A stretch of DNA of 64,000 nucleotides from Bacteroidetes bacterium UBA7662. GTDB lineage: Bacteria > Bacteroidota > Bacteroidia > UBA7662. The notes beneath the pieces were generated by a model, which made no database searches, had not been told where the DNA came from, and was given only the letters and a program-made list of their open reading frames with translations. Positions 33,475-42,300 of the stretch are shown in pieces. The position numbers and the translations under genes are program-made. Numbering within the stretch: the stretch's first letter is position 1; every line of letters begins with the position of its first letter. The DNA lies in the NCBI GenBank assembly GCA_002483345.1, contig DLHS01000006.1, positions 78,550 to 142,549 on the forward strand, written 5' to 3'.

Positions 33475-34747
33475 CACCCGCGGTAACCCACCCCGCGCTC
33501 CACGCGGCCTGGAAATTGAATCCGCCGGTGAGGGCGTCGATGTCGATGACTTCGCCGGCGAAGTGGAGGCCGGGGATAATGCGGCTTTCCATGGTCCGGA
33601 AATCGATTTCTTTACGTTCGATGCCGCCGGAGGTTACAAACTCTTCCTTGAAGGTGGTTTTGCCCTGGGCATCGTAGAGATCGTTGAGCAGCAGCTCGAT
33701 GAGGCGGTTGATTTGTTTGTTGGAGGTCTCCTGCCAGCGTTGTTCGGGCTTAAAACCGGCCCTTTCGAGCATCCAGGCTTTGAGACGCGCGGGTAAATCG
33801 AGCTCCAGTTTGTTGCTGACCTTCGCCTGAGCCGAAAAACGGCGGTAATCCTCGAACTGACTTCGCAAAATATCCGCATCCAGTCCCGGCAGCCAGCTGA
33901 GCTGTACCCGGTATCGGTATTGGTTTTCGGCCAGTTCGCGGGCGGCCAGGGCGGAGAGTTTGAGGACCGCCGGACCGCTCAGCCCCCAGTGGGTAATGAG
34001 CAGCGGGCCGGTTTGCTCCTGTTTGGAATCGGGCAAGCGCACCCTCACCTGCGGCACGGCCACGCCCATGAGCTGGGTGATGGGGTGTTTGGGCAGGTTA
34101 AAGGTAAAAAGCGACGGAACGGGCGTCACAATGTGGTGTCCCAGTGCTTCGAGCCAGGCGTAGGCCTCTTTTTTGGGATGGCCCCCGGCCGCGATCAGCA
34201 CTTTGCGGGCACGGAGGATACTGTCGGGCAGCTGGAGTTCGAAGCCGGTTTCACCCGGTTTCAGGGCCATGACCTCCTGTTTCAGCCTTATTTCGACGCC
34301 GTAGCGCTGGGCTTCCCGCAGCAGGCAGTCGACAATCGACGTGGAATCATCGGTGACGGGAAACATGCGGCCATCCGCTTCTGTTTTCAGTTTCACCCCT
34401 CTTTCTTCGAACCAGGCCACCGTATCACCGGTACTGAAGCGGGCGAAAAGCTGGGTGAGCTCCTTTTTCCCACGGGGGTAATATTTGATCAGTTCACCCG
34501 GATCGAAGCAGGCGTGGGTCACATTGCACCTACCTCCGCCCGAAATACGGACTTTGGCCAGCAGTTTATCACTTTTTTCGAGTATCACCACCCGCAGGCC
34601 GGGTTTCATCCTGGCCGCGTTGACTGCGGCAAAAAAACCGGCCGCGCCGCCGCCGATCACGGCAAAATCGTAGTTGGAGGGAGATCTGGAGATGGCAGTG
34701 GCTTTAAGGTTCTGCGAAATTGCGAAAAAGCTCAGGGATTGCGCCAA
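33458..34747 (-). CDS. HI0933/BaiN-like FAD-dependent oxidoreductase
   Basis: 429 residues. The dinucleotide motif G-G-G-A-A-G-F (about 32-38) starts the FAD fold. Other blocks are V-R-I-S-G-G-G-R-C-N-V-T (about 66-77, HI0933 family), F-T-F-N-L-P-K-H-P and the terminal D-I-D-A-L-T-G-G-F-N-F-Q-A-A. Substrates of this family vary and none can be inferred. The last five residues are coded by the palindrome arm. It overlaps the DUF3784 gene by 16 nt. Confidence 0.85.
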   Translation of the reverse strand: MAQSLSFFAISQNLKATAISRSPSNYDFAVIGGGAAGFFAAVNAARMKPGLRVVILEKSDKLLAKVRISGGGRCNVTHACFDPGELIKYYPRGKKELTQLFARFSTGDTVAWFEERGVKLKTEADGRMFPVTDDSTSIVDCLLREAQRYGVEIRLKQEVMALKPGETGFELQLPDSILRARKVLIAAGGHPKKEAYAWLEALGHHIVTPVPSLFTFNLPKHPITQLMGVAVPQVRVRLPDSKQEQTGPLLITHWGLSGPAVLKLSALAARELAENQYRYRVQLSWLPGLDADILRSQFEDYRRFSAQAKVSNKLELDLPARLKAWMLERAGFKPEQRWQETSNKQINRLIELLLNDLYDAQGKTTFKEEFVTSGGIERKEIDFRTMESRIIPGLHFAGEVIDIDALTGGFNFQAAWSAGWVTAGAVGVV

Positions 34748-35451
34748 CTGCCGAGTTTTTCGAGCAGTTCTGCGGCTGTTATTTCAGTGGGCTGGTAGTA
34801 GATTTCGGCACCATCGCTGGTTTTAAGGTGTACCATGGGTGCACCGCGTTCGTGCAGGAGCAGGTGGAGGGTACGGCCGTCTTTAGTCCTGAACTTGCCT
34901 TTCCGTTTGTTGCCGATGGCGAAACCATGCTGTTTGAAGCGGATGGCCGGCAAAGTATCTGCCAGCTCCCAGCTCACCAATTCCGCTTTGGAGAGCCTGA
35001 TGCCGTACATGCCGGTGACGACCAGCCGGTCGTCGCTGAGCTGCAACTGGTTGGGACGATCTCCATACCACATCAGCAGCCCCACGCCCATGATGGTAAA
35101 GACGAGTATGCCCAGCACCACCCAGCCCAGGTTGCGCTGGCTGTTGGCGGAAAAACGCATGCTGCGGTAAACAAAATACACATAGCCCAGCATGGGGAAG
35201 ATGACCACCCAGTTTACCGCCACTTCGGCATGTCCCAGCGTTAAAAAGAGCAACCCACCGGCCAGGGTGACCGACCCCATCCACCAGTGAAACCGCCGGA
35301 AAAACCGGACACTTTTCGCCAGCGGATACGCCGCCTGCTCCTCCTTGCTCAGGGTGTTGTAACCCGACATGAGCGTAGGCGCATTTTTTTCGGTGAGCAG
35401 AAAGCCCAGCGTGATGTAAACCAGCGGTAGTATCAGGACGAACCAGTTCAT
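34732..35451 (-). CDS. DUF3784 membrane protein with PH-like domain
   Basis: 239 residues. The N-terminal DUF3784 part has S-G-Y-N-T-L-S-K-E-E (29-38) and three or four membrane helices. The cytoplasmic C-terminal half (about 130-239) resembles a bacterial PH fold with V-T-G-M-Y-G-I-R-L (about 145-153). The function is unknown. It is upstream of and overlaps the flavoprotein gene by 16 nt. Confidence 0.7.
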   Translation of the reverse strand: MNWFVLILPLVYITLGFLLTEKNAPTLMSGYNTLSKEEQAAYPLAKSVRFFRRFHWWMGSVTLAGGLLFLTLGHAEVAVNWVVIFPMLGYVYFVYRSMRFSANSQRNLGWVVLGILVFTIMGVGLLMWYGDRPNQLQLSDDRLVVTGMYGIRLSKAELVSWELADTLPAIRFKQHGFAIGNKRKGKFRTKDGRTLHLLLHERGAPMVHLKTSDGAEIYYQPTEITAAELLEKLGSWRNP

Positions 35452-35502
35452 GGTTTGAAAATTTAGCTGCTTTAATTTAGGGATAAATCAAATGAGCCGG
35501 AC

Positions 35503-35589
35503 TTAATCGATATCCTCGTCCTTAAAAAACTGCGAAAGGCTGGTTATGGCATCAAACACCTGCATCAGCCGCAGTTGCCAGGTGTTCAT
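35503..35589 (-). CDS. Small ORF coupled to MNT-HTH gene
   Basis: 28 codons, MNTWQLRLMQVFDAITSL..., ending in F-K-D-E-D-I-D. The start ATG overlaps the stop of the upstream gene (ATGA), a typical coupling. The helical sequence could be a truncated partner (HEPN or similar) or merely a chance extension. There is no matching family. Confidence 0.35.
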   Translation of the reverse strand: MNTWQLRLMQVFDAITSLSQFFKDEDID

Positions 35590-36179
35590 GCTTCATACAG
35601 CAGTTTCAGGTCCTTTTGTACAGCTTCCAGCATTTCAGGTTTCAGCCCTGACCGCATCACGACATCCACCCTTCTGCCAGCCAGCTGCTGCAGCTGCTGC
35701 TGAATTTCTGCTATATCAAACAAGGTAAAATGCTGATTGGTATCCGGCTCGATCATCAGATTGATATCACTTTCGGGCGTTTCTTCCTTCCGGGCAAAGG
35801 AGCCGAAAACCCAGGCATTTTTAACCGCCGGAAACTTCTTCAGGGCCTTTCTGAATTGTTTGAATAACTTTTTACGGTCCGGTTTTAAATCCGGCACCTC
35901 AAGCAACTGTGCCGCTGCATCCTGTATGGCTTTGAGGCCAAGCGTTTCATCTGCTACAGCCTCCAGTACCTTGTCGGATAACCAGGCGAGCAGCAATTCA
36001 TTCTCCGGGATTTCGAAGTACGCAGCCAGCTTCAGTACCTGTTCCCTGCCTGCCTTGCGGTGGCCTCTTTCTATTTTACTCAGAATGGCCTGGTCTATAT
36101 CCAGGTAGGCCGCAACGGTTCTGAGCGGCACAGCCTTTGCGGTACGCAGGGACTTAACGCGTTTACCGAGATTATGCAT
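35586..36179 (-). CDS. XRE HTH-nucleotidyltransferase (MNT) fusion
   Basis: 197 residues from the ATG at 36179. The N-terminal HTH (about 5-60: L-R-T-V-A-A-Y-L-D-I-D-Q-A-I-L-S-K-I-E-R-G) is an XRE-type DNA-binding domain. The C-terminal MNT has G126-S127 and D138-I-N140, where the second catalytic Asp of D-x-D is Asn. The MNT may be inactive or altered in metal binding. The fused regulator plus nucleotidyltransferase would suit an antitoxin-like role. A 28-aa ORF follows with ATGA overlap. Confidence 0.8.
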   Translation of the reverse strand: MHNLGKRVKSLRTAKAVPLRTVAAYLDIDQAILSKIERGHRKAGREQVLKLAAYFEIPENELLLAWLSDKVLEAVADETLGLKAIQDAAAQLLEVPDLKPDRKKLFKQFRKALKKFPAVKNAWVFGSFARKEETPESDINLMIEPDTNQHFTLFDIAEIQQQLQQLAGRRVDVVMRSGLKPEMLEAVQKDLKLLYEA

Positions 36180-36243
36180 TTTGAACAAATTTAATTTGAC
36201 AAATATAGTCAAAGAAAAATTATTCAAAATGACTTTGAAAAGT

Positions 36244-36903
36244 TTAAGGCTTGTTTAAGGAGTCTAAAAGTGGCCCGGCGAATTTCACGGCCTTCCGGAG
36301 CCAGTCTTCATAAACATCCTGCGCGTCAGACGCAGGGAGCTGCCAGTTTGCGGGAGCCTCGCTGCGGATGCGGCTGGTTAGCTCATAGAGCAGTATACCG
36401 GCACTGACGCCGATGTTGTAACTCTCGGTGAGGCCGGCCATGGGGATGTGTACCCGGTAATCACACAGCGACAGCGCCTGTTGGGTCACTCCTACACTTT
36501 CGTTGCCGAAGATGAGGGCTACGGGCCGGTCGAGGGGCAGTGCTTCGGGGGAGAGGCTGCCGGGCTCGGCCGAAGTAGCCACCAGTGCGAAACCCTGTTC
36601 CTTCAGCCGGGTGTAACAGGCGGCTGCCTCGGGCCATTCTCCCACTTCCAGCCATTTGCCGGAGCCCCGGGCGATGTTGCGGTTATATTTCCAGGCGAAT
36701 TTCTCCTGAATGAGGTGGACTTCCTGCAAACCCACACATTCGGCCGTGCGCAATACGCCGTTGGCGTTTTCGGGATGGTAAAGGTTCTCCAGCACCAGGG
36801 TGAGGCGGCGGGTGCGCATAGACAGTACTTCCCGCAGGCGTTCGAGCCGGTTGGCGGTGAGATGTTGTTCCAGCAGGGCGATGCGGTCGGTTTGAGCAGC
36901 CAT
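36244..36903 (-). CDS. trmH: TrmH-type RNA 2'-O-methyltransferase (SpoU)
   Basis: 219 residues from ATG at 36903 (an upstream in-frame ATG at 36993 is not supported). SpoU motifs: N-G-V-L-R-T-A-E (about 49-56), L-I-F-G-N-E-S-V-G (about 131-139), and I-P-M-A-G-L-T-E-S-Y-N-I-G-V-S (about 154-168), the knot region that binds AdoMet. The C-terminal extension (about 175-219) is unremarkable. Likely methylates tRNA Gm18. Monocistronic. Confidence 0.88.
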   Translation of the reverse strand: MAAQTDRIALLEQHLTANRLERLREVLSMRTRRLTLVLENLYHPENANGVLRTAECVGLQEVHLIQEKFAWKYNRNIARGSGKWLEVGEWPEAAACYTRLKEQGFALVATSAEPGSLSPEALPLDRPVALIFGNESVGVTQQALSLCDYRVHIPMAGLTESYNIGVSAGILLYELTSRIRSEAPANWQLPASDAQDVYEDWLRKAVKFAGPLLDSLNKP

Positions 36904-37057
36904 GCTGCAAAGAAACAGCATTGCCGGCGATAGTCGTAAACCGATGTTTACGGGGCCTGCCTGAATTCCGTTTTCTAAACCGCTGACCGACAAGATACTC
37001 GGGCTGCTTTTTTATGGTATTTCCGTTCATCCATTCGTAATATGCCGGGCATTTCTC

Positions 37058-37065
37058 TATATTTG
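37058..37065 (+). promoter_or_regulatory. Bacteroidota -7 box TATATTTG for prs
   Basis: Perfect TAnnTTTG. It lies 26 nt before the GTG start of prs at 37091, leaving a short 5' leader. Confidence 0.55.
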
Positions 37066-37090
37066 CACCTCGTTTTCAACAACAAACGGG

Positions 37091-38074
37091 GTGGGAAAAG
37101 TCGAAAACAATCAATTTGCGCCGCATAAGTATCACGACACCAAGATTTTCAGTGGTGAATCGACCCGGTATTTATCAAAAAAAATAGCCGAAGCTTACGG
37201 CAAGCCGCTGGGCGAAATGACTACCCTGCGCTTCAGCGACGGTGAGTTCCAGCCCTGCATCGAAGAATCGGTACGCGGTTGTGATGTTTTCCTTGTGCAA
37301 AGCACCTTCGCCCCCACCGACAACCTCATGGAATTGCTGCTGATGATCGATGCCTGCAAACGCGCGTCAGCCCACTACATCACCGCGGTGATTCCCTATT
37401 TTGGTCTGGCCCGTCAGGACCGCAAAGACAAACCCCGTGTAGCCATCGGCGCCCGCCTGGTAGCCGACATGCTCACCACTGCCGGTATTACCCGGGTGAT
37501 GACCATGGACCTGCACGCTCCGCAGATACAGGGCTTCTTCAACGTACCGGTGGATCATCTTGACTCCTCGACCATCTTCATTCCTTATATCAAGTCACTC
37601 CAGCTTCCCAATCTCACCATTGCCGCCCCCGATATGGGTGCCGCGGCCCGTGCCAAAGTGTTTACCAAACACCTCGATTGTGATATGATTGTGTGCGACA
37701 AAACCCGCGCCCGCGCCAATGTGGTGGAGAAAATCACCATCATCGGAGATGTGCAGGGTCGTGACGTAGTCATTGTCGATGATATCGTGGATACCGCCGG
37801 AACCATTTGCAAGGTGGCTGAAGAGATCATGAAAAACGGTGCCAGCAGCGTGCGCGCCTTCTGTACCCACCCGGTGATGTCGGGCGCAGCCTATGAAAAA
37901 ATTGAAAACTCCCTGCTCACCGAGCTGGTCGTGACCGATACACTGCCGCTGCGCCGTGAATCAGCCAAAATCAAAGTATTGAGCGTTGCCGATTTGTTTG
38001 CCAAGTCGATCCGCAGCGTAAAGGAGTTCAACTCCATCAGTCATTTATTCGAAATCACAGTAAAACAACAATAA
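37091..38074 (+). CDS. prs: Ribose-phosphate pyrophosphokinase
   Basis: 327 residues from GTG 37091. The family motifs are present: F-S-D-G-E-F-Q, the flexible P-Y-F-G-L-A-R-Q-D-R-K region, and the PRPP-binding V-V-I-V-D-D-I-V-D-T-A-G-T-I. It makes PRPP from ribose 5-phosphate and ATP for nucleotide synthesis. It is the first gene of the operon prs-rplY-pth (gaps 9 and 5 nt), a conserved Bacteroidota arrangement. Confidence 0.97.
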   Translation: MGKVENNQFAPHKYHDTKIFSGESTRYLSKKIAEAYGKPLGEMTTLRFSDGEFQPCIEESVRGCDVFLVQSTFAPTDNLMELLLMIDACKRASAHYITAVIPYFGLARQDRKDKPRVAIGARLVADMLTTAGITRVMTMDLHAPQIQGFFNVPVDHLDSSTIFIPYIKSLQLPNLTIAAPDMGAAARAKVFTKHLDCDMIVCDKTRARANVVEKITIIGDVQGRDVVIVDDIVDTAGTICKVAEEIMKNGASSVRAFCTHPVMSGAAYEKIENSLLTELVVTDTLPLRRESAKIKVLSVADLFAKSIRSVKEFNSISHLFEITVKQQ

Positions 38075-38083
38075 TCCTTAACA

Positions 38084-38653
38084 ATGAAATCTATCAATTT
38101 GAGCGGTTCCTCCAGGGGGAACGTAGGGAAGTCGGATGCTAACCAGTTAAGGGCGGAAGGAAAAATTCCTTGTGTATTGTACGGCGGTAATGAGCAAACC
38201 CATTTCTGGGCCTATGCTTACGACCTTAAGTCAATCCTCTACACGCCTGAGACATTCAAAGTGAACATCGACATTGATGGCAAGAAGTTCGACGCAGTCG
38301 TACAGGAGGCCCAGTTCCACCCACTTTCGGAAGGCATACTGCACGTAGACTTCCTCCAGCTTTTCGCTGACAAAGAAGTAAAACTCGATCTCCCGCTGGA
38401 GTTTGTAGGCTCGTCGCCCGGCGTTCGTGCCGGTGGTAAGTTCGCAGCCCGTATGCGTAAACTGAAAGTAAAAGGTTTGCCAGGCAAACTGCCTGCCAGC
38501 ATACAGGTCGACATCAACAACCTTGAACTGGGTAAAGTAGTCCGTGTGAAAGATATCGCGGCAGCAGAGTACAAAATTCTGGATGCACCTAACAATCCGG
38601 TAGCTGCTGTTACGATTCCGCGCGCACTCAAAGGCCAGTTATCGGCTGAATAA
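38084..38653 (+). CDS. rplY: Ribosomal protein bL25 (CTC form)
   Basis: 189 residues, the long Ctc/TL5 form with N-terminal 5S rRNA-binding domain (G-K-I-P-C-V-L-Y-G-G) and a C-terminal beta domain (A-R-M-R-K-L-K-V-K-G-L-P-G-K-L-P). It binds 5S rRNA in the large ribosomal subunit. Second gene of prs-rplY-pth, 9 nt after prs. Confidence 0.95.
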   Translation: MKSINLSGSSRGNVGKSDANQLRAEGKIPCVLYGGNEQTHFWAYAYDLKSILYTPETFKVNIDIDGKKFDAVVQEAQFHPLSEGILHVDFLQLFADKEVKLDLPLEFVGSSPGVRAGGKFAARMRKLKVKGLPGKLPASIQVDINNLELGKVVRVKDIAAAEYKILDAPNNPVAAVTIPRALKGQLSAE

Positions 38654-38658
38654 GCAAC

Positions 38659-39222
38659 ATGAAATTCCTGATCGTTGGGTTGGGGAATATCGGTGACGAA
38701 TACGTTGCCACCCGCCACAACATAGGCTTTATGGTATTGGATGCTCTGGCAATCGGAGCATCCAATATTGTTTTTAAGCAGGGTCGTTATGCCTGGACGG
38801 CAGAGATGCGCTTTGCCGGCAGGACGCTGGTGCTGGTAAAACCTACCACCTATATGAATCTGAGTGGCAAAGCCGTGCGCTACTGGCTGGAACAGGAAAA
38901 ACTCAGCAAGGAAAACATGCTCGTCATCACCGACGACCTTTCGTTGCCATCCGGCAAGATCCGTATCCGGGCCCAGGGCAGTGCGGGGGGTCACAACGGG
39001 CTCAAAAACATAGAAGAAGTGCTGGGTACGAATGAATATCCGCGCCTGCGTTTTGGCATCGGCAGCGATTTCGCCAAAGGGCAGCAGGTAGATTATGTGC
39101 TGGGCAGGTTCCCGTCGTCCGAAATCCCGGAAGTAGAGCAGGGCATCCTCAAATCCATCGAGGCCATCAAAAGTTTCGTGACCAGAGGCCTGCCACTGAC
39201 AATGACGGACTTTAACAAATAA
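38659..39222 (+). CDS. pth: Peptidyl-tRNA hydrolase
   Basis: 187 residues. N10, catalytic H20 (T-R-H-N-I-G-F, 18-24), T-Y-M-N-L-S-G (about 68-74), the D-D-L-S-L-P-S-G-K segment and G-S-A-G-G-H-N-G-L-K (about 107-116). It cleaves peptidyl-tRNA to recycle tRNA. It ends the prs-rplY-pth operon, 5 nt after rplY. Its last 160 bases have a decayed direct copy at 48421-48573. Confidence 0.96.
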   Translation: MKFLIVGLGNIGDEYVATRHNIGFMVLDALAIGASNIVFKQGRYAWTAEMRFAGRTLVLVKPTTYMNLSGKAVRYWLEQEKLSKENMLVITDDLSLPSGKIRIRAQGSAGGHNGLKNIEEVLGTNEYPRLRFGIGSDFAKGQQVDYVLGRFPSSEIPEVEQGILKSIEAIKSFVTRGLPLTMTDFNK

Positions 39223-39225
39223 AAC

Positions 39226-39280
39226 TCCGTGTCCTCCGTGTCCTCGGTGGTTAAACACGGAGGACACGGAGGGCACGGGG
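39226..39280. repeat. CACGGAG-type dispersed hairpin, copy 2
   Basis: Immediately after the pth stop, CCGTGTCCTCCGTGTCC... pairs with CACGGAGGACACGG. A likely transcription end for the operon. Related to copies at 9496 and 48578; the latter also follows a pth-tail copy. Confidence 0.75.
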
Positions 39281-39321
39281 CTCTCTCGCAAAAGGCCTGG
39301 GTGGTACCTTTCCCGAGGTCA

Positions 39322-39353
39322 AAAAAAAGGGCTGCTCAAAAATGAGACAGCCC
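39322..39353 (-). terminator. Intrinsic terminator of the adhesin gene
   Basis: On the minus strand, GGGGCTGTCTCA pairs with GAGCAGCCC across TTTTT, then TTTTTTTT. It lies 23 nt beyond the stop of the gene ending at 39376. Confidence 0.85.
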
Positions 39354-39375
39354 CTTGGTTTAAATAAGGCTACCG

Positions 39376-42300
39376 TTATCGTTGCGATATCAGTTTACCC
39401 GTCTGAACAATGATTCCCTTGCTGATTACACGGTAGAAATAAACCCCCGTGGCTAAATCAAAAGTTTCAAAGCTCATAGCTTCTTTGGTAATGGAGCTTT
39501 CGATAATCTTCACACCCATGCCGTTGTAAACAACCAGATTGGCTTCATCCAGACTACCCGTCGACTTGAGGATAGCGCTTAAAGAACCTGAAAAGGGATT
39601 CGGATAAAGTACAGCCACTTTGCCTGCTTCGTCTCCCGATATATCATCGATGCCGATGGGTATACAAACCAGCAAAGAGGCATTGTCGGAACGGATATCC
39701 AGCCCGCAATTACCTGAGACCACCACATTGTAGTTGAAATCATTATCGGTCAGGCTGGCCGGATCAAGCACCAGTGTATTGGTGTTCGCACCTGAGATAT
39801 GTCCGCCGTCGATTAAGTCGAGGGTACCCCTGCGCCATTGGTAAGTCAGGCCGTCGCCTGTGGCTGTTACGGTGAACGCCACACTACATCCGATACAGGT
39901 GATGGTATCTTTGGGTTGGGTCATGAAGAACGGAGCATTTTCGATGGTCAGACTAACGTCTGTCGACCGTGCATCCGGGATGCAAATACCTGTCACTACC
40001 AGATAATAATCTGTGGCTGCATCTGCGGTGGTAGCCGGGTTGATGGTGAAGGTGTTGGTAGTAGTACCACTGAGATTACCGCCATCGGTCAGGGCTGTTG
40101 CACCTCTGAACCACTGGTAAGAGATGCCGCTACCCAGGGCCGTTGCGGTAAAGGTTACCGTTCCGCCATTACAAACAGCCTGATCAGCAGGTTGCATTTG
40201 TATAACTGGCAGTTCGTTGACACTCAAGGCAGCATCGGCCGACGTTACACCTGGTGTACAGGTTCCCCCCACCACTACATTGTAATCGGCAGCTACATCT
40301 GCAAACGAAACCGGATTTAAGGTAAGGGTGGCACTGTTGGCACCCGACACGTTGCCTGTATTGGTCAGGTTAACGATGCCTTTACGCCATTGATAAAACA
40401 ATCCTGAACCAGCTGCACTGACGGTGAAACTCACCGAACTTCCTTCACAAACGGTTTGCGTTGTCGGATTTGCATTAATCGTTGGGGCAGTATTGACTAC
40501 CAGGGCCGCATCGGCTGACACAACCGGAGGTGTACAGGTACCCGTTATGACGACATTATAATCAGTCGCCGCATCGGCAAGTGCTACACTGCTGATGGCC
40601 AGGGTAGCGGTAGTTACACCCGTAATTGTTCCGGCATTTGCCAGATTAACTATGCCTCTGCGCCATTGGTAGGTTAAACCGGCTCCTGTGACCGTCACGG
40701 TGAAAGTGGTGGGAGCACCCAGACAAACCGATTGAAGAACGGGTTGATTGGTGATAACCGGTGCAGTATTTACCACAACTGCGGCAAAAACAGAGGTATC
40801 TGAAGGCAAACAGCTTCCCGATACAATCACATTGTAGTTAAAACCACTATCGGCAACACTTATCGGATTGATTGTCAGGGTTGCGCTGTTTACACCCGCT
40901 ATGTTACCGGTATTGGTAAGCAGCGTGCTGCCTTTTCTCCATTGGTAATTCAGGCCGGTACCTGTAGCCACAACCGATAAACTCATGGAAGCACCGGCAC
41001 ACAAGGTTTGCGCGACAGGCTCTGTAGTAATAACAGGTAAGGCGTTGACGGTAAGTGCTGCAAAAACAGAGGTATCTGGTATGCCACAACTTCCGGTTAC
41101 GATTACGTTGTAATTAACAGCTGCATCTGAAAGTGCCGCTGGATTCAGGACAAGCGTACTGCTTTGAGCACCTGAAATATTTCCTGCATTCAGCAAAACC
41201 ACATTGCCTCTTCTCCACTGGTAAAGCAGTCCGCTGCCGGTAGCTCCTACTGAGAAACTGACCGTGCTGCCAACACAAACGGTTTGTGCTATGGGTTCAA
41301 CCGTAATCAAGGTCTGCAAATTCACCGTGAGGGTGGCATTTACAGAAGTATCGTTAGGCAAACAACCTCCGGACACAATTACATTGTAATTCGATGCGGT
41401 GTCCGTGATTAAAGCAGGATTGATAATCAAAACCGGACTGTTGGCGCCCGACACCGTTCCTGCATTCAGCAGGTTTACGTTGCCTTTGCGCCATTGATAA
41501 GTCAGGCCTGACCCGGTAGCTGTTACCGAGAAAGATACAGATGCACCGGTACAAACCGTCTGCCCTACAGGTTCTGCAGTAATTACCGGAGGTGTTGCTA
41601 AAAACAGGCCGGCAAAATCAGAGGTATCCAAAGAACCGCAAAGGCCGGTAACAATTACATTGTAATTGAAAGCTGAATCAGCAAAGCCGGCAACATTGAT
41701 CATCAGGGTAGCTGAGTTGGCACCTGATACATTGGCGCTGTTCAAAACATTCACATTGCCTCTGCGCCATTGGTAGGCAAGTCCGCCGCCTGTTACAGTC
41801 ACTGAGAAAGTGGCAGGATTGCCCAGACAAACAACCTGATTGCCTGGCTGGCCTGTTATCTGCAAAGCAGCATCGATTGTCAGACTGACATTTACAGAAG
41901 TATCCGCCGGTAAACAACTACCTGATACAATGACATTGTAAAAGGAAGACGTATCGGTGTTACTTATCGCACTGATAAACAAAGTGTCGTCGGTTGCGCC
42001 GAGGATATTACCTGCGTTTACCAGGTTTACATTGCCCTTGCGCCATTGGTAAGTAAGACCAGGGCCCGTTGCCGCAACAGAAAAGAAAGCAGTACTGCCC
42101 GCACAGGCGGTTTTGCTCACAGGTTCAACCGTGATGGTGGTAACGGCTCCAAAAGACAGGCTCACCAGATTCGAAGTGTCGGCCGGACCGCAGAGTCCGC
42201 TTACAATTACATTGTAATTGAAAGCTGTATCTCCGGCACCGGTGCTAAGCACTGTAAACACATTGGAATCTGCCCCTGTGATATTCACCCCATTGACCAG

